Source: Glaciecola petra | Lineage (GTDB): Bacteria > Pseudomonadota > Gammaproteobacteria > Enterobacterales > Alteromonadaceae | Length of the DNA: 64,000 nucleotides | Direction: 5' to 3' | Assembly (NCBI RefSeq): GCF_031846345.1 | Contig: NZ_JAVRHX010000003.1 | Span: 372,001-436,000, forward strand | Shown here: piece by piece, positions 9,888-18,883 of the stretch | Layout of the letters: every line of letters begins with the position of its first letter | Position numbering within the stretch: the stretch's first letter is position 1 | Made by a program: the position numbers and the translations under genes | The notes under the pieces: generated by a model | What the model was told of the DNA's origin: nothing | The model's database searches: none | The model's input: the letters and a program-made list of their open reading frames with translations, nothing else

Positions 9888-9930
9888 CTACGTTTCTTGC
9901 GTCCTATAAAGGTCACCTAATAGACCTACT

Positions 9931-10416
9931 TCAGTCTAATTCTAAGGGCTCAGGTGATAAGACAACACCTGAGCTGTCAGCGTAAAGATGGTCTTCTGGA
10001 AGAAAAGTTACACCCGCGAAGTTAACTGCAATATCTAGATCACCAATTTCTCTTGACTCAGCGGAAACTGGAATTGCTCCCAGAGCATATATGGGAAAAT
10101 CAAATTCTTCCAATAAATCAACGTCCCTAACCGCACCATAACAAACCACCCCTTCCCAACCATTATCTATCGCTAGTTGTATATTTTCTGCATCAATTAT
10201 CGCTCTTCTTAAAGAACCGCCGCCATCAATCAGAAGCACTTTTCCAACACCATCAGAGGCTAAAAGCTTATCAATTAATCCTCTATCTTCGAAACATTTT
10301 ACCGTTGAAATTTCACCGCAGCAGGCAAAACCACCGCCAAAATTGGTAAAAATAGGATCAACAACGTCTACAGTGTCCGCGTACATATCACAAATTTCAG
10401 AAGTATTAATATCCAT
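9931..10416 (-). CDS. rraA: ribonuclease E activity regulator RraA
   Basis: 161-residue RraA trimer subunit that binds RNase E and inhibits mRNA decay. It aligns along its length with the E. coli protein: TSEICDMYADTVDVVDP, FTNFGGG, ISTVKCFEDRGL, VLLIDGGGSLRRA, GWEGVVCYGAVRDVD and DHLYADSSGVVLS. It is convergent with the nuclease gene. The dispersed repeat starts 15 bp upstream of its ATG and so lies in its 5' untranslated region. Confidence 0.96.
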   Translation of the reverse strand: MDINTSEICDMYADTVDVVDPIFTNFGGGFACCGEISTVKCFEDRGLIDKLLASDGVGKVLLIDGGGSLRRAIIDAENIQLAIDNGWEGVVCYGAVRDVDLLEEFDFPIYALGAIPVSAESREIGDLDIAVNFAGVTFLPEDHLYADSSGVVLSPEPLELD

Positions 10417-10430
10417 GCTTTAGCCTTTGA

Positions 10431-10504
10431 AGTGTCTGTCCAAAAAAGAGACTAGCATAATTCTAGATATAGTTGCAGTAAGGAGTTTAATTTGGACAGA
10501 CACT
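10431..10504. repeat. dispersed repeat, inverted pair (74 bp)
   Basis: AGTGTCTGTCCAAA at 10431-10444 and its exact reverse complement TTTGGACAGACACT at 10491-10504. The 14-bp perfect inverted repeat encloses a 46-bp centre and resembles a miniature element end-to-end. It lies just upstream of rraA. Confidence 0.85.
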
Positions 10505-10618
10505 ATATTCTATTTTGTCGAGCGAAAGTCAATTGTCACAATCAATTCGCTAAATTGTCATTGAAAGTTCATAAAGCCCATTTAACTTATGGCTATACAG
10601 ATTAAATAGAATTTCAGA

Positions 10619-11155
10619 GTGAATAAATTAACTTCTGCACTGGTTGATATAGATAATAGGCTTTTTAAATGGGCAGTTGAATTGCCTGTGAATCAACAAA
10701 ATGCTTTTTTACCGAAATTCTTTTTTCTAGTTTCAAAATCGGCAGACGGATATTTATACCTGATAATTGCGATGGTTGCCTATTACTTTGAAAAAGAATA
10801 TGGCGTTTTATTTTTTTATACTGCCCTTTTAGCATATTCAATAGAAATACCGATATACCTTGCGTTAAAACAAATATTTAAACGGCCTAGACCCTGTGAT
10901 GTTAAACATAAACTAGATACGTTTGTCGACCCAGCGGACAAGTTTAGTTTGCCATCTGGACATACAGCGGCAGCATTTTTAATGGCGACGATTTTCACTT
11001 ATTTCTACCCTAGTACATTCTTTTTGGTATACGGCTGGGCTGCCTTAGTAGGAATTTCTAGAGTTGTCTTAAGAGTGCACTATCCTAGCGACGTTAGTAT
11101 AGGAGCAATTCTTGGTGTATCTATTGCTATTTGTAGCATTGAAATATTAGGATAA
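10619..11155 (+). CDS. PAP2-family membrane phosphatase
   Basis: 178-residue polytopic membrane protein of the PAP2 acid phosphatase family, acting on lipid phosphates such as undecaprenyl pyrophosphate. The three signature blocks are present: K-QIFKRPRP, LPSGHTAA and SRVVLRVHYPSDV, which supply the catalytic His pair and phosphate-binding Lys/Arg. It starts with GTG and has no strong ribosome site. The next gene begins three bases later, which implies a two-gene operon with the glycosyltransferase. Confidence 0.87.
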   Translation: MNKLTSALVDIDNRLFKWAVELPVNQQNAFLPKFFFLVSKSADGYLYLIIAMVAYYFEKEYGVLFFYTALLAYSIEIPIYLALKQIFKRPRPCDVKHKLDTFVDPADKFSLPSGHTAAAFLMATIFTYFYPSTFFLVYGWAALVGISRVVLRVHYPSDVSIGAILGVSIAICSIEILG

Positions 11156-11158
11156 AAC

Positions 11159-12277
11159 TTGAAGATTTTATATGGAGTTCAAGGCACAGGAAACGGTCAT
11201 ATTACAAGGGCCCGGCACCTAGTTAACGCATTAGCTAGCGACCCTTCCTTGCAAGTTGACTATTTTTTCAGTGGTAGAAAATTAAAAGACTACTTCGATA
11301 TGGAATGTTTTGGAAATTACTTAGGTAAACCAGGACTCACATTTCATACTACAAATGGAACCATCAATTATAAGAAAACTCTTTTAAACAACAATTTAAT
11401 TGATTTTATGAAAGATGTTAACGCCGTCGATGTTGGCAATTATGATCTCGTACTAAACGATTTTGAGCCAATTACTGCTTGGGCGTCAAAACTCCAAGGT
11501 GTACCTTCAATATCTATAAGTCATCAAGCTGCACTGTTGCATCCCATACCAAATAAAAAGCCAAATTTACTTAATGATTTTATTACCCGTTTCTTTGCTC
11601 CAACTAGTCAAACAATAGGCACACATTGGTATCATTTTGGTTACGATGTTATTCCACCTTTTGTTGCAAAAGAACTAGTAGAGGCTGCCGCTGGAGGTAG
11701 AAAAAAATCGTTAGTTGACAGTATTCTGGTATACCTCCCTTTTGAAGAATTACAAGTAATTTCAGAGCACCTTGTAGTGCTTAGTGAGTATCAATTTATA
11801 TGTTTTCATCCTTTAGTTGAAAACGCGTATGTTGAAGAAAATATTGCCTGGTATCCGCCTTCAACAACGCAGTTTAAACGTCACTTAATTTCGTGTGATG
11901 GTGTCATTTGTAACGCAGGCTTCGAGCTGTCTACAGAATGTTTAACCCTTGGTAAACCACTTTTGATCAAACCATTGCGCAGACAATATGAGCAAATGAT
12001 AAATGCAAACACACTCAAAATGTTAGGTTTGGCCAAGGTAATCCATAGCATAGACAGCGACGCCATCCAAGATTGGCTTCTAACACGCAAATCAGAAATC
12101 ATCGGCTACTCAAGTGATACTCGCCCCCTAGTAAATTGGTTAAAAAGTGGAAATTGGAACGATACAAAAGAACTTTGTGATGAATTATGGGAGCAAGTCA
12201 TTTTTCCTAATGACATAAAATCTCAGCTTAATTCACGATGCATTAATAGAAGAACTGCTGCTCCCTTACAGTATTAG
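11159..12277 (+). CDS. MJ1255/VC2487-like glycosyltransferase
   Basis: 372-residue GT-B type glycosyltransferase of the MJ1255 family (MurG/GT28-like fold). The N-terminal loop GVQGTGNGHITRARHL and the C-terminal donor site CNAGFELSTECLTLGKPLL are visible. It starts with TTG, three bases after the PAP2 stop. The pairing suggests glycosylation on a lipid carrier with the phosphatase recycling that carrier. Substrate is not known, and this is inference from neighbourhood. Confidence 0.8.
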   Translation: MKILYGVQGTGNGHITRARHLVNALASDPSLQVDYFFSGRKLKDYFDMECFGNYLGKPGLTFHTTNGTINYKKTLLNNNLIDFMKDVNAVDVGNYDLVLNDFEPITAWASKLQGVPSISISHQAALLHPIPNKKPNLLNDFITRFFAPTSQTIGTHWYHFGYDVIPPFVAKELVEAAAGGRKKSLVDSILVYLPFEELQVISEHLVVLSEYQFICFHPLVENAYVEENIAWYPPSTTQFKRHLISCDGVICNAGFELSTECLTLGKPLLIKPLRRQYEQMINANTLKMLGLAKVIHSIDSDAIQDWLLTRKSEIIGYSSDTRPLVNWLKSGNWNDTKELCDELWEQVIFPNDIKSQLNSRCINRRTAAPLQY

Positions 12278-12320
12278 CGAGTAGAAAAAATAGTAAGAAT
12301 CTATTATTCATATCCGTAAC

Positions 12321-12545
12321 TCGCAAATAAAACTTATTTTCTTTTTTATGCCTGTCCAAACTATACACAAATAAAACCTACTTTCTTTTTTTATGCCTGT
12401 CCAAACTACACACAAATAAAACCTACTTTCTTTTTTGACGCCTGTCCAAACTACACACAAATAAAACCTACTTTCTTTTTTGACGCCTGTCCAAACAATG
12501 CACAAATAAAACTTACTTTCTTTTTTGATGCCTGTCCAAACAATG
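12321..12545. repeat. 45-bp tandem array, five units, carrying the dispersed repeat core
   Basis: The 383-bp gap 12278-12660 holds five head-to-tail 45-bp units, with CCTGTCC starting at 12351, 12396, 12441, 12486 and 12531. Each unit reads roughly CACAAATAAAACCTACTTTC, then a T-rich run, then GCCTGTCCAAAC. Units differ by one to four bases. Because 45 is a multiple of three, the minus strand shows an apparent 15-residue repeated peptide, which is an artefact of the array. The rest of the gap, 12546-12660, is AT-rich and should contain the lptM promoter. Confidence 0.93.
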
Positions 12546-12660
12546 CAGTGACAAACAATTAATCATGCCAAATACAGCATAGTAAACGCATTATTTTGGT
12601 TGCATTTTTTGGCTTCACGGTGCATGGTAAGGGCAATATTCCACTGTACTCAATATTAAC

Positions 12661-12828
12661 ATGCGTAAACTTAAAACTATGACGCTTGCGGTTTTTATAT
12701 TGCTGGCATTATTTGGTTGTGGTCAAAGAGGCCCTCTATATTTACCTGAAGAGCCACCCGCAAATACTCAACCAGAAAAACAAGAATCTTTTACAACAAC
12801 AGTTAGTACCAAGAGGAACCATTTATAA
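12661..12828 (+). CDS. lptM: LPS translocon maturation lipoprotein LptM (YifL)
   Basis: 55-residue lipoprotein. The signal peptide MRKLKTMTLAVFILLALFGC ends in the lipobox LFGC, followed by GQRGPLYLPEEP, the conserved LptM core; a hydrophilic tail follows. In enterobacteria LptM binds the LptD-BamA assembly intermediate and helps LptD oxidation at the outer membrane. It sits immediately before lysA and dapF, the family's usual place, and its TAA overlaps the lysA ATG (TAATG). Confidence 0.9.
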   Translation: MRKLKTMTLAVFILLALFGCGQRGPLYLPEEPPANTQPEKQESFTTTVSTKRNHL

Positions 12829-14078
12829 TGGATTACTTTACTCTTAAGGGAAGCCAACTTTTTGCGGAAGACATCTCGGTAAAAGAAATTGCGGAGACCT
12901 ATGACACACCAGTATACGTCTATTCACGAGCTACTTTAGAACGTCATTGGCATGCGTTTAACAACGCAGTAAGTGCTCACAAACACTTAGTTTGCTATGC
13001 AGTTAAAGCAAATTCAAATCTTGGAGTGTTGTCAGTATTAGCTAAGTTAGGCTCAGGTTTTGATATTGTATCAGGAGGCGAACTAGCTCGTGTTATCGAG
13101 GCTGGTGGTAAACCCGCCAAGGTCGTATTTTCTGGCGTCGCTAAAACCTCTTCGGAAATTGAATACGCTTTAACGCAAGGGATCAAATGCTTCAATGTAG
13201 AGTCAATCCCAGAACTCGACCGTATTAATCGCGTCGCAAGCAAGTTAGATTTAATGGCGCCTATCTCATTGAGAATTAACCCAGATGTAGACGCTAAAAC
13301 CCACCCGTACATTTCGACCGGCCTAAAAGCAAATAAGTTTGGAATCGCAAAAGATGAGGCGATAAAAGCGTATGAATATGCAAAAAGTCTAGAACACTTA
13401 AACATTGTGGGAATGGATTGTCATATCGGTTCGCAACTAACCGATTTAGCGCCTTTTGTGGATGCTCTAGAACGTTTGCTTATGTTAATCGACGAACTTG
13501 CTACTAGAGATATTATTATCCAACACCTTGATGTTGGTGGCGGCCTTGGCGTCACATATAATGATGAACAAGCTCCTCACCCCAATGAATATGCTGCTGC
13601 AATGGCTGAAAAAATGGAAGGTAGAGACAACTTAACGTTGATATTAGAGCCTGGCAGAGCCATTGCTGCAAACGCTGGAATATTGGTCACGAAAGTTGAA
13701 TTCATTAAAAAAGGTGAGGAAAAAAACTTTGCTATAGTAGATGCCGCTATGAACGACATGCTAAGGCCTGCTTTATATAACGCATGGCAAAAGATAGAAG
13801 AAGTAACGATGCAAGACCTGCCAAAAGCGAAATATGATGTTGTTGGCCCAGTTTGTGAAACAGGTGATTTTTTAGGTAAAGATAGAGAATTAGCTATTGA
13901 AGCAAACGATTTACTCGCGGTGAGAAGTGCAGGTGCTTACGGTTTTGTAATGGCTAGTAATTACAATAGTAGATGCCGACCTGCCGAAGTTATGGTTGAT
14001 GGTTCAAAGCATTTTATTGTAAGAGAAAGAGAAAAGCTTGAGCAATTATGGGCTGGTGAAAATAAGGTCGCAGACTAA
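12828..14078 (+). CDS. lysA: diaminopimelate decarboxylase
   Basis: PLP enzyme making L-lysine from meso-diaminopimelate, last step of lysine synthesis; 416 residues. The PLP lysine lies in CYAVKANSN, with HIGSQ, the glycine loop DVGGGLG, EPGRAI, and the active-site VCETGDFLG and YNSRCRPAEV. It overlaps lptM by one base and is followed four bases later by dapF, whose product makes its substrate. Confidence 0.97.
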   Translation: MDYFTLKGSQLFAEDISVKEIAETYDTPVYVYSRATLERHWHAFNNAVSAHKHLVCYAVKANSNLGVLSVLAKLGSGFDIVSGGELARVIEAGGKPAKVVFSGVAKTSSEIEYALTQGIKCFNVESIPELDRINRVASKLDLMAPISLRINPDVDAKTHPYISTGLKANKFGIAKDEAIKAYEYAKSLEHLNIVGMDCHIGSQLTDLAPFVDALERLLMLIDELATRDIIIQHLDVGGGLGVTYNDEQAPHPNEYAAAMAEKMEGRDNLTLILEPGRAIAANAGILVTKVEFIKKGEEKNFAIVDAAMNDMLRPALYNAWQKIEEVTMQDLPKAKYDVVGPVCETGDFLGKDRELAIEANDLLAVRSAGAYGFVMASNYNSRCRPAEVMVDGSKHFIVREREKLEQLWAGENKVAD

Positions 14079-14081
14079 ACT

Positions 14082-14951
14082 ATGGCTACCGAGAAAAAAT
14101 TTAATAATTCAACTAAAAAAAGCCTGGTGAATTTTTCAAAAATGCACGGCCTTGGTAATGACTTTGTCATGATCGATAATGTGACACAAAACATTTTTTT
14201 CTCAAAAGAAAAAATAATAATGCTAGCTGATAGGAACTTCGGTATCGGCTTTGATCAATTGCTTTTAGTTGAACCTCCATACGACCCAGAACAAGATTTT
14301 CATTACCGTATTTTCAATTCTGATGGTTCAGAAGTTTCTCAGTGTGGCAATGGCGCAAGATGTTTCGCTCGTTTTGTAAAGCATAAGGGGCTTATTAATC
14401 GGAATAAAGTGAGTGTTAGTACTAAATCCGGTCGCATAATTCTATATTTAGAAAAAGACGGCTTAGTAACCGTCAATATGGGTAAACCTATTTTTGATCC
14501 TGAACAAGTCCCTTTTGTTGCTAACAAAAAAGAAAATACTTATATAATTAGAGCAAAAGAACAAACTTTCTTTTGTGGTGTTGTATCTATGGGGAACCCA
14601 CATTGTGTTGTTGAAGTTGACGATATTAGTAAGATTGATATAGATATTGTCGGCCCTTTGCTTGGCAACCACGATCGCTTTCCAGAAGGAGTGAATGTGG
14701 GTTTCATGCAAGTTGTCAACAAACAAGAAATAAAGTTACGTGTTTTCGAGAGGGGCACAGGCGAAACCCTAGCGTGCGGAAGCGGTGCATGTGCAGCTGT
14801 TGCTATAGGTCAAGTTCAAGGTAAACTAGGGCAAGATGTAAAAGTAAGTCTCCCTGGAGGCGATTTGAAAATACGTTGGCAAGGGAAAGATGCTGTCTTA
14901 AAGATGACAGGCCCGGCGGAACACATATACGAAGGACAAATATATATATGA
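14082..14951 (+). CDS. dapF: diaminopimelate epimerase
   Basis: Converts LL- to meso-diaminopimelate, used for lysine and peptidoglycan; 289 residues. The two catalytic cysteines lie in SQCGNGARC and LACGSGACA, with KMHGLGNDFV near the N-terminus. The chosen ATG gives about 15 extra residues before the family's usual start. An in-frame GTG at 14127 would remove them, but neither has a good ribosome site, so the start is uncertain. Confidence 0.96.
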   Translation: MATEKKFNNSTKKSLVNFSKMHGLGNDFVMIDNVTQNIFFSKEKIIMLADRNFGIGFDQLLLVEPPYDPEQDFHYRIFNSDGSEVSQCGNGARCFARFVKHKGLINRNKVSVSTKSGRIILYLEKDGLVTVNMGKPIFDPEQVPFVANKKENTYIIRAKEQTFFCGVVSMGNPHCVVEVDDISKIDIDIVGPLLGNHDRFPEGVNVGFMQVVNKQEIKLRVFERGTGETLACGSGACAAVAIGQVQGKLGQDVKVSLPGGDLKIRWQGKDAVLKMTGPAEHIYEGQIYI

Positions 14952-14964
14952 AGGATGCGAATAT

Positions 14965-15675
14965 ATGAGTGACAATAAGGCTAACAACGTTACGTTGCAT
15001 GATGTTGACAATCAACCGAATGCAGTAAATATAGAGTCTGTGAGTCAGTTTTTGCGTGAAAATCCAATGTTCCTAGTTGAAAACCCTGAAGTATTGATGG
15101 ATATTCAGGTCACACTTAGCGAAAATGGTGTGGTATCTCTAACACAAATTCAAACTGAGCAGTATCGGGAAAAAATCAAACAACTCAAGTCGAACCTCGA
15201 TAATTTAGTCAATACAGCGAGACAAAATGAGCATATATATACGACTTATGCTCAGCTTAACATCAAATTATCGCAGGTGAATTCGCTAGTCAAATTAAGG
15301 GCTGTGCTAGAAGAATATTTGCTCGATGCGCTTAATTTAGAGGCCGTCAAATTGGTCCTGCTGAACACAAAAAACCCAGATACTGTAGAACTTTCGGAAA
15401 TTCAACAGCATGCCATTTTTGATAAAAAATTGGCAAAATCACCGTTTTATTTAGGGCGACTCGGTAAATTAGAAAAACAAGCCTTATTTGCTGATCATGA
15501 CGCTAACTCCGTTGCCTTAATTCAGATATGCGATAGTCCAACTATTGGTTTATTAGCTGTCAGTAGCGTCGACGCTATGCATTTTAATCCCAAGATGGAC
15601 ACAATGTTGTTAGACTTTCTTCGGCAAGCATTGGAAATACACATTCCTAAAATTTTGAGTACCGATGGAAGTTAA
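14965..15675 (+). CDS. DUF484 family protein (YigA-like)
   Basis: 236-residue cytoplasmic protein with a short helical N-terminus (VSQFLRENPMFLVENPEVL), a predicted coiled-coil around residues 65-95 and a GAF-like C-terminal half. DUF484 genes lie almost always between dapF and xerC in gammaproteobacteria, as here, but have no established function. It overlaps xerC by 11 bp, suggesting coupled translation. Confidence 0.88.
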   Translation: MSDNKANNVTLHDVDNQPNAVNIESVSQFLRENPMFLVENPEVLMDIQVTLSENGVVSLTQIQTEQYREKIKQLKSNLDNLVNTARQNEHIYTTYAQLNIKLSQVNSLVKLRAVLEEYLLDALNLEAVKLVLLNTKNPDTVELSEIQQHAIFDKKLAKSPFYLGRLGKLEKQALFADHDANSVALIQICDSPTIGLLAVSSVDAMHFNPKMDTMLLDFLRQALEIHIPKILSTDGS

Positions 15676-16564
15676 GGAAAATCCCTTAGCACAGTGGATA
15701 AATGCATTCTTGGACGAATGTAAGATTGAGCGTCAATTATCCCCACATACTATTAAAAGTTATAGACGACAGTTAGATGCCATAGGACGTGATTTAAACA
15801 TCAAAGACTGGAAAAATCTAAACACAGACGACGCTAAAGTCGTATTACACAGGGCAAGTGAGGCTAAACTTTCAGCTCGTTCAATTAATTTGAGATTGAC
15901 TGTTTTTAGGAATTTTTGTCGCTTTTTGGTAAAAAAGGAAGTATTGACAAACAACCCTGTCGATAATATCCATGCTGTTAAAGAAAACAAACCCCTCCCA
16001 AAATACCTCAACGTTGATGAGGTAACGCAATTATTAAATTTCGAAGGTGACGACTTTTTGAGCATCAGAGACAGATGCATGTTCGAACTTTTATATGGCT
16101 GTGGATTACGTCTATCTGAACTCACACAACTGAATATTACTGATATCCTAGATAATGGACAGGTTAAAGTTACGGGTAAAGGCAACAAACAACGGATATT
16201 ACCTCTAGGTAAACAAGCTCAAATTGCACTTGAAAATTACCTAACTAAACGGACCGATATAATAGCTTTTGAGGACGAACCCGCATTAATTATTTCAAAA
16301 AGAAAAACTCGCCTTTCCAACAAACAAGTTGCAAATAGATTGAGTCAGTGGGCGCAATCGCAAACTCTTTTCCAACATATAAGCCCACATACATTAAGGC
16401 ATTCTTTTGCAACTCATATTCTAGAATCGAGTAATGATCTACGTGGCGTGCAAGAATTATTAGGACATGCTAACTTATCCACTACACAAGTGTATACTCA
16501 CCTTAACTTTCAGCATCTCAGTCAAGTATATGATCAAGCTCATCCGAGGGCTAAACGAAAGTGA
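15665..16564 (+). CDS. xerC: tyrosine recombinase XerC
   Basis: 299-residue site-specific recombinase that resolves chromosome dimers at dif with XerD. The N-terminal SAM-like DNA-binding domain is followed by the catalytic domain, with Arg in GCGLRLSEL, Lys in TGKGNKQR, His and Arg in PHTLRHSFATH, His in LLGHANLSTTQVYTHL, and the nucleophilic Tyr in that last block. The context next to DUF484 and a YigB-like HAD protein is the standard xerC neighbourhood. Confidence 0.96.
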   Translation: MEVKENPLAQWINAFLDECKIERQLSPHTIKSYRRQLDAIGRDLNIKDWKNLNTDDAKVVLHRASEAKLSARSINLRLTVFRNFCRFLVKKEVLTNNPVDNIHAVKENKPLPKYLNVDEVTQLLNFEGDDFLSIRDRCMFELLYGCGLRLSELTQLNITDILDNGQVKVTGKGNKQRILPLGKQAQIALENYLTKRTDIIAFEDEPALIISKRKTRLSNKQVANRLSQWAQSQTLFQHISPHTLRHSFATHILESSNDLRGVQELLGHANLSTTQVYTHLNFQHLSQVYDQAHPRAKRK

Positions 16565-17280
16565 TTGTTTACAAACGCCCTCATTCTTTTAATGGTATTA
16601 GCTTTGATCTAGATGATACATTTTACGATAACATGCCATATATATATGCGGCTGAAAAAGCACTTAATGAGTACATAAATAAACACTATCCAACTGTAGC
16701 AAAAGTCCAAAAGCACGAATGGCAGGCAATACGCCAACAAACCTTGTCAAAGTGGCCCTACCTTAAAAATGAAATTGGTGAATTTCGGTTGAAAGTGCTT
16801 GAGAAAGGTTTTAGGCATGCTGGTGTACATGAATCAGAAATTTTAAGCAGTGTAGCAGATTGTTTTGCATTTTTTTACCGTAAACGAAGCGATTTCAAAG
16901 TGCCAAAAAGTGTTAGTGCTGTATTAGATTTACTCTCTAAACACTTTAAATTGGCCGCTATTACAAATGGTAATGTAGATTGTGAAGCAATTGGTATATC
17001 TCGACACTTTAAAACTATTATCCATGCATCTAAAGAATACCCAATGAAACCTGAACCTGCTATATTTTTGAAGGCAGCCCAAGATCTTGAATTAAAGCCC
17101 AAAGAAATCCTACACGTAGGTGACGACTTGCATAAAGATATATTTGGAGCAACTAATGCTGGATATCAAACAGCTTGGTTGGCAGTCAACAGGAAAATGC
17201 TTTTGCATCGTGAACGAGTCTGCATACTTCCAAGCTTGCAGTTGAATAAACTTTCAGAACTAAATGTTTTTTGCAATTAG
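16561..17280 (+). CDS. yigB: HAD-family phosphatase, YigB-like
   Basis: 239-residue HAD hydrolase. Motif I is FDLDDTFYDN (nucleophile Asp), motif II AITNGN, motif III Lys in MKPEPAIF and motif IV HVGDDLHKDI. E. coli YigB dephosphorylates the 5-amino-6-ribitylamino-uracil phosphate intermediate of riboflavin synthesis and can use FMN. The GTG start overlaps the xerC stop (GTGA). ribA occurs elsewhere in the window. Confidence 0.87.
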   Translation: MIVYKRPHSFNGISFDLDDTFYDNMPYIYAAEKALNEYINKHYPTVAKVQKHEWQAIRQQTLSKWPYLKNEIGEFRLKVLEKGFRHAGVHESEILSSVADCFAFFYRKRSDFKVPKSVSAVLDLLSKHFKLAAITNGNVDCEAIGISRHFKTIIHASKEYPMKPEPAIFLKAAQDLELKPKEILHVGDDLHKDIFGATNAGYQTAWLAVNRKMLLHRERVCILPSLQLNKLSELNVFCN

Positions 17281-17298
17281 CCACTATCTAGTTTATTT

Positions 17299-17892
17299 AT
17301 GAGTCACAAAATCGTCACCCAAACGTTAACTAACGAAATTCAGGTAAAAAAGAGTCGATTCATCGCCACCATCGATTCAGTTTCCAATATTGGACAGGCA
17401 TCAAAATTCATCGTTAAACAAAAAGAAGTATATCGAGATGCTGGTCATCATTGTTTCGCTTATATTATTGGTCCACCAAATATTCCCAAAACTTCCGCTT
17501 GTTCAGATGACGGAGAGCCGAAAGGTACCGCAGGTAAGCCAATATTAAATGTCTTGAATAATGGGGTTATTGGCGACTGCATAATACTGGTTAGTCGTTA
17601 TTTTGGCGGGATTAAGCTTGGCACGGGAGGTCTAGTTAGTGCATATACTGCGGCTGCAAATAAAGTGTACCGCGCAGTTCGCACCAAGCCCTTCATACAA
17701 ACACTTAAATGTAGAATAAAGTGTAACTTCAGCCAAGAGCAATTTATACGTCATTTGCTTAAGCAATATAACGGCGATATCAATGAATGTATCTACACAA
17801 ATGAACTTTATATGGATATTTCAATTCCTCTAGATGCAAAGTATGCGTTGCAAGAAGATTCATTGAAACATAAATTTTTTATTATCAATTAA
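17299..17892 (+). CDS. yigZ: YigZ/IMPACT family protein
   Basis: 197-residue protein of the UPF0029 family. The IMPACT signature is clear: KKSRFIATI, GHHCFAYIIG, CSDDGEPKGTAGKPIL and SRYFGGIKLGTGGLVSAY. Its role is uncertain; a link with translation control is known for eukaryotic IMPACT. It follows yigB by 18 bases and is likely the last gene of the lptM operon. Confidence 0.9.
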   Translation: MSHKIVTQTLTNEIQVKKSRFIATIDSVSNIGQASKFIVKQKEVYRDAGHHCFAYIIGPPNIPKTSACSDDGEPKGTAGKPILNVLNNGVIGDCIILVSRYFGGIKLGTGGLVSAYTAAANKVYRAVRTKPFIQTLKCRIKCNFSQEQFIRHLLKQYNGDINECIYTNELYMDISIPLDAKYALQEDSLKHKFFIIN

Positions 17893-17949
17893 ATCTCTTT
17901 CATGAAAGAAAACCTTTTGTTTTCCGGTTTTATTACCATACTAATTTAA

Positions 17950-17965
17950 AGTGTCTGTCCAAAAA
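17950..17965 (+). repeat. dispersed repeat, single copy
   Basis: AGTGTCTGTCCAAAAA, ending 21 bp before the yghU start codon. Translating through it gives a false 12-residue N-terminal extension of yghU. Confidence 0.85.
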
Positions 17966-17986
17966 GTAACTAAAAAGGAAAATATA

Positions 17987-18841
17987 ATGAGTGACAATGA
18001 TTACAGCCCTCCGAAGGTTTGGACATGGGATAAAGCAAGCGGAGGTAAATTTGCTAATATTAATCGCCCTATTTCCGGAAGCACACACGAAGAGGTTCTG
18101 CCAAAGGGTAAGCATGGCTTACAACTTCATTCCTTAGCTACACCCAATGGTGTTAAAGTCACCATAATGCTCGAGGAATTGCTCGCCGCTGGAGTGAAAG
18201 AGGCTGAATATGATGCCTTTATTGTAAATATTCAAGAAGGGAAGCAGTTTGGTTCAGAGTTTGTTGCCATCAACCCTAATTCTAAGATTCCTGCTTTGCT
18301 TGATTACACTACCAAAACACCTACACGAATATTCGAATCGGGTGCTATTTTGGTATATTTAGCTGAGAAATTTGGTCATTTTTTGCCTACGGAAGCTAGT
18401 CATCGAGCGGAAACAATGTCCTGGCTAATGTGGCAAATGGGCAGCGCACCCTTCCTGGGTGGAGGTTTCGGACATTTTTATGCTTATGCACCAGAGAAAT
18501 TTGAATACCCGATTAACCGCTACGCAATGGAAGTCAAAAGACAACTAGATGTTCTCGACAAACAATTGGAAAACAATGAATACATTACAGGCAGTGAATA
18601 TACCATTGCTGATATGGCAATTTGGCCTTGGTATGGTGTGTTAGTACAAGGTTTTCTTTATGAAGCGAAAGACTTCTTGGATGTAAAAAGTTATAAGCAT
18701 ATTATGCGATGGGCAAATCAATTGAGTGAGCGCCCCGGAGTTAAGCGTGGAAGAATCGTCAATCGCGTTTGGGGAGAAGAAAATGAAAAACTTAAAGACA
18801 GAAATTCAGCAGATGATATCGACAAAGTACTTGCGAAGTAA
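17987..18841 (+). CDS. yghU: glutathione-dependent disulfide-bond oxidoreductase YghU
   Basis: 284-residue nu-class glutathione transferase homologue that reduces organic peroxides and disulfides using two glutathiones. It is collinear with E. coli YghU: PPKVWTWDKASGGKFANINR, GKHGLQLHSLATPNG, NPNSKIPALLDY, FESGAILVYLAEKFG, APFLGGGFGHFYAYAP and ADMAIWPWYG. The start at 17987 has AGGA upstream; the longer frame begins within the dispersed repeat. Confidence 0.95.
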   Translation: MSDNDYSPPKVWTWDKASGGKFANINRPISGSTHEEVLPKGKHGLQLHSLATPNGVKVTIMLEELLAAGVKEAEYDAFIVNIQEGKQFGSEFVAINPNSKIPALLDYTTKTPTRIFESGAILVYLAEKFGHFLPTEASHRAETMSWLMWQMGSAPFLGGGFGHFYAYAPEKFEYPINRYAMEVKRQLDVLDKQLENNEYITGSEYTIADMAIWPWYGVLVQGFLYEAKDFLDVKSYKHIMRWANQLSERPGVKRGRIVNRVWGEENEKLKDRNSADDIDKVLAK

Positions 18842-18857
18842 TATGAATAAATTCTGG

Positions 18858-18883
18858 AAAAAAGCGGTTTAATCCGCTTTTTT
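18858..18883. terminator. bidirectional intrinsic terminator between yghU and cysE
   Basis: Stem AAAAAAGCGG / CCGCTTTTTT with a 6-base loop, A-rich on one side and T-rich on the other, serving both convergent genes. The cysE stop codon lies within it. Confidence 0.85.

Noticed and set aside
9909..9926. Terminator between the nuclease and rraA
   Set aside because: AGGTC/GACCT stem has only five pairs and no T-run on either side.
12308..12505. Repetitive 65-residue protein on the minus strand
   Set aside because: It is only the in-frame translation of the 45-bp array, with no ribosome site and no conservation signal.
12321..12545. CRISPR array
   Set aside because: Units are contiguous 45-bp tandem repeats with no unique spacers and no cas genes nearby.
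16156..16166. Repeat core copy in xerC
   Set aside because: TGGACAGG only; continues GTT rather than CA, so it is not counted.
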